Shown here: positions 7,226 to 14,312 of the stretch, piece by piece
How the letters are laid out: the number at the start of each line of letters is the position of its first letter
How positions within the stretch are numbered: the stretch's first letter is position 1
Assembly: GCA_001005265.1 (NCBI GenBank)
Contig: CP011392.1
Coordinates: 868,001-932,000 of the forward strand
Source of the DNA: Dehalogenimonas sp. WBC-2
GTDB lineage: Bacteria; Chloroflexota; Dehalococcoidia; Dehalococcoidales; Dehalococcoidaceae
Reading direction: 5' to 3'
DNA: 64,000 bases
Made by a program: the position numbers and the translations under genes
The notes under the pieces: generated by a model
Told to the model about the DNA's origin: nothing
Databases searched by the model: none
The model's input: only the letters and a program-made list of their open reading frames with translations

Positions 7226-8293
7226 ATGAACAATTTATCTTCAAGTCCGTTATCCATCCTGGGTATGACTACCAAAGAACTGCGTGCTATAGCGTCAGCC
7301 GAAGGGGCGGAAGCCTTTAGGGGTAATCAAATGGCTGAATGGCTTTATCACCGCGGGGTACATAGCTTCAATGAAATGGCTAATCTGCCGGAAATGCTGC
7401 GGAACAAGCTGGAAGCCGGATATACTATTGGCCGTTCACGGTGCATTAAAACACAACGGGCTTCTGACCAAACTGTCAAGCTGCTTCTTGAGACAACTGA
7501 CGGCGGCCGGCTGGAGAGCGTAGGTCTGCCATATAAATCATTCTATAGTTGCTGTGTTTCCACACAGATCGGATGCCCGATTCATTGCGCTTTTTGCGCT
7601 ACGGGCCAAAGTGGTTTCAAACGGGACTGTACCGCTGGTGAAATTATTGACCAGGTGTTATCAATCAATGAAACGGCCTTAGTCAAACAGAGTAACCAGG
7701 TGGGAAATAGCATCAAAACCGACCATGTAACCTTTATGGGCATGGGAGAACCGCTTCTCAATTACGATCAAACAATTAAGGCTTTGAGACTACTCATCGG
7801 AGAAATGGACATCAGCGCCAGGCATCTGACAGTCAGTACTATCGGACATGTGACTAATATCCGCCGTTTGGCACGTGAGGGAATTCCGGTAACCCTTGCC
7901 ATCTCACTACATGCCCCAAACGATGACCTGAGGCATGAATTGATCCCAAGTTTCACCCGGTGGACGATCAACGAAATTATTGAATCCGGGCAGGATTATG
8001 TATCAAGAACCGGCCGCAGGCTAACTATTGAGTATTGTCTGCTTGAAGGAGTAAATGATCATAAGGTTGAAGCCCAACAACTGGCACAACTGCTTAGAGG
8101 CATCAATTGTCATGTCAACTTGATCCCGTTTAACCCTGTTGAAGGGTTACCCTTTAAAACATCAAGCCCTCAAAGAGTGGTAGTTTTCAAAGACACTCTC
8201 ATTAAACTGGGTATTCAGGTCACTGAACGCGCCCGCCGCGGCGTTGATATTGATGCCGCCTGCGGGCAACTTCGCGGCCGCAGTGAAAATTAG
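7226..8293 (+). CDS. rlmN: 23S rRNA (adenine-2503-C2)-methyltransferase RlmN
   Basis: 355 residues from the ATG at 7226, the usual family length; a longer frame reading into the end of cbiA is unlikely. This radical-SAM enzyme methylates A2503 of 23S rRNA and A37 of some tRNAs. The cluster motif is CPIHCAFCATG, and GMGEPLLNYD is the SAM-binding GGE-like motif. A Cys near the C-terminus (DIDAACGQLRG) matches the second catalytic cysteine that carries the methyl group, and CVSTQIGC precedes the cluster. No strong ribosome site is seen before the ATG. It follows cbiA closely and may be co-transcribed. Confidence 0.96.
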   Translation: MNNLSSSPLSILGMTTKELRAIASAEGAEAFRGNQMAEWLYHRGVHSFNEMANLPEMLRNKLEAGYTIGRSRCIKTQRASDQTVKLLLETTDGGRLESVGLPYKSFYSCCVSTQIGCPIHCAFCATGQSGFKRDCTAGEIIDQVLSINETALVKQSNQVGNSIKTDHVTFMGMGEPLLNYDQTIKALRLLIGEMDISARHLTVSTIGHVTNIRRLAREGIPVTLAISLHAPNDDLRHELIPSFTRWTINEIIESGQDYVSRTGRRLTIEYCLLEGVNDHKVEAQQLAQLLRGINCHVNLIPFNPVEGLPFKTSSPQRVVVFKDTLIKLGIQVTERARRGVDIDAACGQLRGRSEN

Positions 8294-8361
8294 CATCTGC
8301 AAAAAAGCAGCGGTTACTCTAATTTGTACAGGTAGAGATTGATTGTTATCATAATGCCTGT

Positions 8362-8391
8362 TTGCGAATACATTCGTGGCTCGGTTACAAT
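8362..8391 (+). promoter_or_regulatory. Probable promoter of the 882-residue coiled-coil gene
   Basis: TTGCGA (8362-8367), an 18-bp spacer and TACAAT (8386-8391) form a sigma70-like promoter 38 bp upstream of the start at 8430. Confidence 0.5.
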
Positions 8392-8429
8392 GGTTAACAT
8401 CGAAAAGTAGTTTCATATTTGAGGTGTTT

Positions 8430-11078
8430 ATGTCTAGCAAGGAAGAACTTGAGTCAGCTGGTGATAAATCTATAAATGCTTCTAAAGAAGCTGTCCGGGA
8501 AGCTGCCGACCTGGCGCGGGCCGCCCGAAACATAGTTGATAATGCCGAAAGACAGGCGGTTGAAGCCGTAAAACAGGCGGAAAAAGCGGTAAAAACCGCC
8601 GAAGATACGGCCCGCAATTATGTAAAAAACTATGACCGGGCAATTGCCAGGGCGGATGATGCCGCCCGGAAGGCTCAGGAAATTACCGAGAAAAGCGGCC
8701 AGGATACGCAGGAGACAGTTAACCGCGCTGACTCTGCCATCGCTACAATGAAGACTGCGATTGATGAACTTAACCGTAACTATCGCGACAGCAGTCAAAA
8801 AGCTGAACTTACAATCAAAACTATTAAGGATGAAGTGTCTGAGGCAAGAAGAGAAGCCACTCAGGCGCTAACGGCAGCTGAATCAGCAACAAAAAGCATC
8901 AGTGCTGATTCTTCATCCGCCCTGCAGGCAGCTAAGGAATCAGTTGAAACTGCTGAAGAGGCCCGCCGCAGTGCCAAAGCTTTCTCTGAAAGCGGCATCA
9001 AGGCTGTCAATGAAGCTAAATCAGCAACTGAAATGGCGGTCACCGAAGCCAGAAAAGCACTAGAGAGTGTAACTGCTGAAGCTAAACGAGCGATTGAAAC
9101 TGCTGAAGCAAAAGCCAAAGAAGCCGTCAGACGCGCTGAAGCAGTTGTCCGCTCAACTGAAGAAAATTCCACCACGTATGCAGCGAATTACGAGAAAGCT
9201 ATCAATGCCGCGGAGAATGCTTCAATAACTGCCCGACTGGCTGCCGAACAGGCAGACAAGCTATCTAAAGAAGCGATCCAGCGGGCAGATAATTCCGGCC
9301 TCAAGGCAAAAGAAGCCGCAGAAAAGGCAATCCAGTTATCAAATCAAGCCAGCGAAGCCGCGGTTAAAATTGCTGAACAATCATCTGAAAATTGTGTCCG
9401 CGCCTCATCTGAAGCTATTTCCCGGGCAGAGGCAGCAGCCACTAAAGCAAATAAACTGGCCGAACAAATCAGAATCAAAGTTGATAGTGCAACGGCCAGC
9501 GCTGAAACTGCCGGCAGAACTGCCGCGGAAGCTAGTGTACTGGCTACAGGGGCAAAGGATCAGGCTAAAAAAGCCGAACAACAGGCTACAGAGGCTTTTA
9601 CCCAGGCTGAAGCATCTGCGCGGCAAACCGAGCAGACGATTGCTAATGTAGTTACCAAATATGACCAGGCAATTAAAATTGTTGATGTCGCCGCTGCCGA
9701 CGCCAGAAAAGCCGGTGAAAAAGCGGTTACTTTATCTGAAGAAGCGGCGCGGACCGCGGAATCCGCCGGGACTGCAGCTAAACTTGCGGCTGAAAACGCC
9801 GCCAAACTTTCTCAAAAGGCCAGTGAAACCGCGGTTAAAACCGCAGAAAAAGCACTCGACACCAGCGTCCGGACATCTACAGAAGCTATCGCTAAGGCAA
9901 ATGAAACAACCAACCTGGTGGAGAAGGTCGCCAAGGAAGTTACCGAGCTGGCAGCAGATGCTGTTGCCAGAGCTGAGTCTGCCTCAGGAGCCATCACAGG
10001 GGCAGAAATGGCATCTGCCGAAGCAAAACGCGCCGTCGAAACCTTTGAAAGCAAATCAAAGGATGTGGTCAAACGGGCGGAAACGCTGGCACGCCTGACA
10101 GAAAGCACCATTTCTAATAATGCCAAAAATTATGAGAAAGCCATAAAAATAGCCGAGGATACCGCCCTGTCTGCCCAGACAGCCGGAGAACGGGCTATTA
10201 ATTTATCCCAGGAAGCTATGAAACGGGCAGAAAGTGTCGGCCGTTCAGTCAAAGAAGAATCAGAAAAAGCCGCAAAAATGGCTGTTACCGCTAGTGAAAA
10301 TGCGGTCCAAGCGGCCGAGATGGCCAGCGAAACCTGTGTCCGTACTTCAGCAGAAGCAATCTCTAAGGCAGAAGACGCTACCCGTGCGGCGCGAAGGGCG
10401 GCGGAAGAAGCAGGGCGTAATGCTAAAGAAGCTGCTGTCAAAGCAGATGAAGCAGGAAAAGCGGCTACCGCTGCGGCTGAAGCATCTGTAAAAGCGTCTC
10501 AAGAAGCCTTGGAGCGTGTGGCACGGGTCACTGAGGCCGCCAAACTGACTGTTGCCACCTGGATCAAAGAAGCTCAGGTTCACATTCAAACAGTTGAAGA
10601 ACAGAGCCGTACCACGCGTGAAGCGGCTGAGGCTTCCGCCAAGTCTTCACAAGAAACCATGACCCAGATGCAGGCGCTTATTACGTCAGCACGGCAGGCA
10701 AGCGACGAATCTACAAAAGCCGCCCGCGACGCTGTTAAAGCGGCACGACGCGCCGCCCAGGAGGCTGCGAAGGCCTGGATTGATACTTTTCAGGAATTAT
10801 TACAGAGTGCCGGTGAAATTGGCGGTTTTACACGCCAGGTAATAACCGAAACCGGCCAAGAACTGAAGCGACCGGTTTCAAATACCACTTTAAAAACCAG
10901 ACGTTCTAATCCGGTGAAAGAGGAACAAATTGTAGCTCCCGTTATAACGCCAACCCCCAATCCGGAACCGATTAACCAGACACCGCCACCTCGTGAGATA
11001 CTGAAAAACAGAATGGAAATACTTGAGCAAATGTTTAAGGATGCAAAAAATCTGCCACCGGAACCGGCAGATGAATAA
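8430..11078 (+). CDS. Giant Ala-rich coiled-coil protein with 157-residue super-repeats
   Basis: 882 residues from the ATG at 8430, chosen because GAGGTG precedes it; an upstream ATG at 8376 has no ribosome site. There is no signal peptide or membrane segment. Residues about 15-790 are one continuous Ala/Glu/Lys helix. Within it a long module recurs: its mark [NK]Y[ED][KQ]AI begins at nucleotides 9186, 9657 and 10128, exactly 471 bp (157 codons) apart, and about 94 residues after each mark align without gaps, including LS.EA..RA and the R.S.EAI...A segment. A weaker copy starts at 8628. The C-terminus is a Pro-rich linker and an acidic helix (EILEQMFKDAKNLPPE). It faces a CetZ-like gene across a shared terminator. 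A cytoskeletal or scaffold role is inference. Confidence 0.85.
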   Translation: MSSKEELESAGDKSINASKEAVREAADLARAARNIVDNAERQAVEAVKQAEKAVKTAEDTARNYVKNYDRAIARADDAARKAQEITEKSGQDTQETVNRADSAIATMKTAIDELNRNYRDSSQKAELTIKTIKDEVSEARREATQALTAAESATKSISADSSSALQAAKESVETAEEARRSAKAFSESGIKAVNEAKSATEMAVTEARKALESVTAEAKRAIETAEAKAKEAVRRAEAVVRSTEENSTTYAANYEKAINAAENASITARLAAEQADKLSKEAIQRADNSGLKAKEAAEKAIQLSNQASEAAVKIAEQSSENCVRASSEAISRAEAAATKANKLAEQIRIKVDSATASAETAGRTAAEASVLATGAKDQAKKAEQQATEAFTQAEASARQTEQTIANVVTKYDQAIKIVDVAAADARKAGEKAVTLSEEAARTAESAGTAAKLAAENAAKLSQKASETAVKTAEKALDTSVRTSTEAIAKANETTNLVEKVAKEVTELAADAVARAESASGAITGAEMASAEAKRAVETFESKSKDVVKRAETLARLTESTISNNAKNYEKAIKIAEDTALSAQTAGERAINLSQEAMKRAESVGRSVKEESEKAAKMAVTASENAVQAAEMASETCVRTSAEAISKAEDATRAARRAAEEAGRNAKEAAVKADEAGKAATAAAEASVKASQEALERVARVTEAAKLTVATWIKEAQVHIQTVEEQSRTTREAAEASAKSSQETMTQMQALITSARQASDESTKAARDAVKAARRAAQEAAKAWIDTFQELLQSAGEIGGFTRQVITETGQELKRPVSNTTLKTRRSNPVKEEQIVAPVITPTPNPEPINQTPPPREILKNRMEILEQMFKDAKNLPPEPADE

Positions 11079-11102
11079 GTGCTGATGAGACTATTGGCAA
11101 TA

Positions 11103-11136
11103 AAAAGCGGCTGAAGCACGAACCTCAGCCGCTTTT
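11103..11136. terminator. Bidirectional terminator between coiled-coil and CetZ-like genes
   Basis: AAAAGCGGCTGA (11103-11114) and TCAGCCGCTTTT (11125-11136) form a perfect 12-bp stem with A and T tracts on either side. It can serve the convergent genes on both strands. Confidence 0.88.
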
Positions 11137-11155
11137 CTGTTATACAAAACCTGGT

Positions 11156-12325
11156 TTAAAGCAGTGACGGAATATCCTTGAATGATTCTTCCACTCCCCG
11201 GAAACCATACTCCAATCCTGACTGACGGCGGCGGGAGTTGTTGATATAGCCAATAGTTTTACTGAAGTAGTCCATCACCCGGCTGGAATTAACCAACTCT
11301 GAAAGCACGACAGTAACATCCAACGTTTTGTCACCTCGGGGATAGTCGCCGGTACGGATGGTAGCCTCGGTCGCCATGCCCTTGAGCGCGCCTGACATTT
11401 CGTTGATAAGGTCCATACTCATATCATCATTAGATGCAGTTAAGAGATATAGACCTCTTTTGGCGTCGGTTGCGTTGCAACGAAGGGAAAGATCGGCAAG
11501 GGCAGCACTGATCGCCTCAGCCCCTTTCCTTGTTTCATTGTTTTGTTCCCTGAAGTCTGCATTTTTGTTGAAGCGCAAATTCGGTGTTTTGGTCTGACCA
11601 AAACCGATAACTGTCCAGCCGGACAATGTCTGTATGATATCTCCGCCATCCATCACCTTGGAGCCCACATATTTCGGATTTTTTTCTTCGCCGGCACAAA
11701 GCAGGTTGTAAAACGGCTTAACCATATGATAATTAATTTTATCCAGATTTGCCCGGAGCGAATGACTGGCTTTGATGAATCGCTGGTTGTCCACTAGAAA
11801 TATCGCGTCGGCAACCAGATAGCAGGATTTAAGACATATACCGACATTAAAAATTGAGCGCTCCTCTGTAGCCTCTTCATATGCAAAAGGCAAAACAAGC
11901 ATATTATAAACCGGCTTTTCCGGAAAGCGTTCTTTAATCTGTTGCGATAATACGGATATTGAACCTGAACCGGTGCCGCCGGCAGCTCCGGCTATGAGTA
12001 GAAATGCGTCGGTCTCGGCATAATGCGGGGTATTCTTTATCGCTTCAATGACCTTGTCACCGTCATCCCGGGCGATTTCGGCTCCCATTTCGTTGATTTT
12101 ACCAACGCCATGACCCGAAGTCTTCTGTGACCCGATCAGGATTCGATGTTGATAATCTGATCGGATATGTTCCAACCCGGATAAATCAGTGACATCACTA
12201 TTTACGGCAAGCACGTTGGTCGCAATTTCCACACCGCGTTGAACACGGGCTACTCTGTTTAATTTCGCAAACTGATCAGCTATACGTCCGCCGCATTGTC
12301 CACAACCGACTATCATTAATTTCAT
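11156..12325 (-). CDS. CetZ-like tubulin/FtsZ-superfamily GTPase, paralogue 1
   Basis: 389 residues. The N-terminus MKLMIVGCGQCGGRIADQF is the Rossmann phosphate loop as found in CetZ (GxGQxGG), not the GxGGxG of FtsZ. Then come AVNSDVTDL, RILIG and GHGVG..NEMGAEIA, and the tubulin signature GAAGGTGSG. A T7-loop equivalent with the likely catalytic Asp is MDGGDIIQTLSGW. The C-terminal tail VEESFKDIPSLL resembles the partner-binding tail peptide of FtsZ. GGAGG precedes the ATG. CetZ proteins are known as cell-shape tubulins of archaea; that family knowledge is the basis for the name. A second paralogue lies at 31.7 kb. Polymerisation is predicted, not shown. Confidence 0.88.
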   Translation of the reverse strand: MKLMIVGCGQCGGRIADQFAKLNRVARVQRGVEIATNVLAVNSDVTDLSGLEHIRSDYQHRILIGSQKTSGHGVGKINEMGAEIARDDGDKVIEAIKNTPHYAETDAFLLIAGAAGGTGSGSISVLSQQIKERFPEKPVYNMLVLPFAYEEATEERSIFNVGICLKSCYLVADAIFLVDNQRFIKASHSLRANLDKINYHMVKPFYNLLCAGEEKNPKYVGSKVMDGGDIIQTLSGWTVIGFGQTKTPNLRFNKNADFREQNNETRKGAEAISAALADLSLRCNATDAKRGLYLLTASNDDMSMDLINEMSGALKGMATEATIRTGDYPRGDKTLDVTVVLSELVNSSRVMDYFSKTIGYINNSRRRQSGLEYGFRGVEESFKDIPSLL

Positions 12326-12373
12326 AATTGTTCCTCCGTTATCTTCCCAAGGGTGTCTCTAACAACTTTGGTG

Positions 12374-12403
12374 ATTTTAGCACATGCCATCATCTGGATG
12401 GAA
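12374..12403 (-). promoter_or_regulatory. Probable promoter of CetZ-like gene 1
   Basis: On the minus strand: TTCCAT (12398-12403), an 18-bp spacer and TAAAAT (12374-12379) preceded by TGC, an extended -10 element. It lies about 50 bp upstream of the start codon. Confidence 0.45.
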
Positions 12404-12489
12404 GCACGACTGATATTTTATCCAATACGGCTGTTGCTGTCATACTATTTAGCATAATACACTCTATAAGGTCATGCAAAATTGGATGA

Positions 12490-12518
12490 TTCCAAAATAT
12501 CTACTCAAGTGATATAAT
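12490..12518 (+). promoter_or_regulatory. Probable extended -10 promoter of the small zinc-finger-like gene
   Basis: TTCCAA (12490-12495), a 17-bp spacer and TATAAT (12513-12518) preceded by TGA, 26 bp upstream of the ATG at 12545. Confidence 0.5.
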
Positions 12519-12544
12519 CCCGTAAATGTCAGGAAAAACATTTT

Positions 12545-12772
12545 ATGTTCTCTAACGCTGTCGTCCAAGAGGCTTGGGTAAGGTCCTCTGGGAGATGCGA
12601 GTGTGTCCGTGGCAGTCACCAGCATGCTGGACGCTGCAATCGGCCTCTATTTTGGGAACGCCGTTCTGAGAGCGGGCCTGGCGGTTGGGTAGCAGACAGC
12701 AAAAGCGGTCTTTTTCAAAAAAGCGTAACGGACTGTGAAATAATTTGCTGGTATTGCAGCGCCAATACCTAA
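12545..12772 (+). CDS. Small HNH-like / zinc-binding protein
   Basis: 75 residues. AWVRSSGRCECVRGSHQHAG followed by GRCNRPL, and near the end CEIICWYC, give a pattern of paired cysteines with histidines like the zinc-binding frame of short HNH-type proteins. The catalytic HNH residues are not clearly present, so nuclease activity is doubtful. An extended -10 promoter and an AGGAAA site precede it, which speaks for a real gene rather than a chance frame. Its partner and role are unknown. Confidence 0.6.
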   Translation: MFSNAVVQEAWVRSSGRCECVRGSHQHAGRCNRPLFWERRSESGPGGWVADSKSGLFQKSVTDCEIICWYCSANT

Positions 12773-12819
12773 TCGGTAGCTTTGCGCTCATTTATTACCG
12801 TTATTCCATAGGAAAATAA

Positions 12820-13212
12820 TTGACACTTTCAGTCGAATATTTTTTACTGGTTCTGTTTGCCGCCTTGGCTGCCATCCAGTACGCCGTTAGTTCTGGGGGT
12901 TTTCGAGGGCTGATGTTGATTCAGGACACGATGTTGAATCGTGGACTGGCAACTGTTATGGCAACTCCAACAATGATTGCGCTATTTACCTGGAATGACC
13001 GCAACCCGGTAGGCGTTATTGAAGGCGCTCAGCAGGCCGGACTGTTCACCTTAGCCTCCCTGTTGGCCGTAATGCTTGTTTTATTTTTAAGCTCTATACT
13101 GAATCATCATAGATTCTCAAGTCCAACCGAAAAACAGGTTTTCGGTTTGGAAGCCCTCAAGAACATGACCTTTTTTCAAGCTCTTTTAAAGAGATTCACT
13201 TGGAAACACTGA
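12820..13212 (+). CDS. Small integral membrane protein, hypothetical
   Basis: 130 residues, start TTG with AGGAAAA upstream. Hydrophobic stretches at about residues 5-25, 43-57 and 72-92 suggest three transmembrane helices (EYFLLVLFAALAAIQYAV; GLFTLASLLAVMLVLFLSS). The C-terminal 35 residues are basic and polar. It overlaps the following PAP2-like gene by 13 bp, so the two are probably translated from one message and may work together in the membrane. The family is not recognised. Confidence 0.6.
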   Translation: MTLSVEYFLLVLFAALAAIQYAVSSGGFRGLMLIQDTMLNRGLATVMATPTMIALFTWNDRNPVGVIEGAQQAGLFTLASLLAVMLVLFLSSILNHHRFSSPTEKQVFGLEALKNMTFFQALLKRFTWKH

Positions 13213-13790
13213 TTCACTTAGATCAACTGCTGGCACAAGCCATTAATTCTTTAGCCGGACAGTTCTGGTTATTGGACGAACTAATGAAAGGCTTGGCGAA
13301 CGATTATTTCCTCATTGTCATCGCAAATTTAGGGTTATTGTATTTATGGTTTGGTACCTCTGAGCCAAAGCAAAGGGAATTAAACCAAAAACTGTCATTA
13401 CAGGCAATGGCCAGCCTGGGGATCAGTACCGGTCTAGTGGCTATAATTAACAACTTATTATTCCGTCCCCGTCCTTTCTCTGAATTACCCATTACAGTCC
13501 TGCTATATCGCCCAGGGGACTCTTCCTTCCCAGCCAATTCTGCAACGGTGCTATTTGCCATAGCAATGGCAATATGGCTGGGTAACAGAAAGGTGGGAAA
13601 CCTGTTTTTTATCCTGGCAGCTATTCACTCTTTAGCTCGTGTATTTGCCGGTATGTATTACCCACTGGACATCATCGGGGGCGCTATCATAGGTGTAGCA
13701 GTTGCTTTCTTTGTACGCTGGCTGTTCAAAGTCCTTAATCCGGTTGTATCATGGCTCTTGTTTCAGGCAAAACAAGTTTTTCTTGCCTGA
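13200..13790 (+). CDS. PAP2-family membrane protein with altered catalytic site
   Basis: 196 residues with several transmembrane helices, in the range of BcrC/PAP2 lipid phosphatases. The first motif RPRPF is intact. The second motif, normally P-S-x-H, reads FPANSATVLF; the third, normally R..x5-H-Y-P-x-D, reads ARVFAGMYYPLD. Both catalytic histidines are thus absent (Ser and Tyr in their place). A normal PAP2 enzyme would dephosphorylate undecaprenyl diphosphate or phosphatidate; this copy probably cannot use the usual phospho-His mechanism. It overlaps the upstream membrane gene and ends inside a terminator-like hairpin. Confidence 0.8.
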   Translation: METLIHLDQLLAQAINSLAGQFWLLDELMKGLANDYFLIVIANLGLLYLWFGTSEPKQRELNQKLSLQAMASLGISTGLVAIINNLLFRPRPFSELPITVLLYRPGDSSFPANSATVLFAIAMAIWLGNRKVGNLFFILAAIHSLARVFAGMYYPLDIIGGAIIGVAVAFFVRWLFKVLNPVVSWLLFQAKQVFLA

Positions 13791-13819
13791 AACAAGTCCG
13801 CTTTGAACATGTTCAAAGC
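13760..13819. terminator. Twin palindromes between convergent genes
   Basis: GTTTCAGGCAA (13760-13770) pairs with TTGCCTGAAAC (13783-13793), overlapping the stop of the PAP2-like gene. A perfect 20-bp palindrome centred on GAACATGTTC follows at 13800-13819. They lie before the end of the convergent cytochrome gene and probably terminate transcripts, although the T-tract is weak. Confidence 0.55.
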
Positions 13820-13828
13820 ATTTTAAAT

Positions 13829-14161
13829 TTATGTTGTTTTTAAGAATACAGCCAGGGCAGTGCGCTGACTTGCCACAAGGTTGAATTGAGGTTGATGGGT
13901 GGCGATAAACGCCGCAAGTTCTACTTCTGTAAGTCCGGTAATACGGGGCGAATCCTTGGTTATCGCCGGACCTTCTATTCCCTGCCGGTCAGCCCCATGG
14001 CAAGGCGCACAGTTCTTAATGAAGAGTTCAGAAGCAGTGAGCACTGTCTCTGAAGGCGCAATAGTTGTTGTTGGCTCGGAATCCCCAGCACAGGCGCTCA
14101 AACCAATAACACTAAGGATACTGACCAGGAGGAAAGTTATCACCATGACACCTTTATTCAT
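13829..14161 (-). CDS. c-type cytochrome lipoprotein, single heme
   Basis: 110 residues. The N-terminus is a lipoprotein signal: hydrophobic core VMVITFLLVSILSVIG and lipobox LSAC at about residue 24. After a Thr-rich linker comes the heme-binding motif CAPCHG in the context ELFIKNCAPCHGADRQG, typical of small class I cytochromes. The usual distal Met (in a MPA-like loop) is missing: the expected place reads IATHQPQFN, so a His may be the sixth ligand. It would be anchored outside the membrane. Presence of a cytochrome c is unusual if the host is a Dehalococcoidia member; the cytochrome maturation genes are not in this window. Confidence 0.85.
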   Translation of the reverse strand: MNKGVMVITFLLVSILSVIGLSACAGDSEPTTTIAPSETVLTASELFIKNCAPCHGADRQGIEGPAITKDSPRITGLTEVELAAFIATHQPQFNLVASQRTALAVFLKTT

Positions 14162-14300
14162 CGAAGCTTATTCCTTTCAATTTTTCCAACAACGACTCTA
14201 TTGTAATTCAAATCATGCCGTATCCCAATAAAACATCATTGCAGGGCTATTTCATTATTTCCCCTCTCCGGAACGAATCGCCGTTAAGAATGGAAAAGTG

Positions 14301-14306
14301 TAAAAT
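14301..14306 (+). promoter_or_regulatory. Candidate -10 box of sbcC, 6 nt from the ATG
   Basis: TAAAAT at 14301-14306 precedes the ATG at 14313 by only 6 nt, so a transcript starting at the normal distance would begin at the start codon. No ribosome-binding site is present. No clear -35 is seen. Confidence 0.35.
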
Positions 14307-14312
14307 TACGGC

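Noticed and set aside
8450-10600. Several long open frames on the opposite strand and in other phases of the large coiled-coil gene
   Set aside because: They arise from the Ala/Glu-rich codon pattern; none has a ribosome site, a domain or a promoter.
12552-12791. 79-codon open frame antisense to the small zinc-finger-like gene
   Set aside because: The plus-strand frame has a promoter, a ribosome site and paired Cys/His residues; the antisense frame has none.
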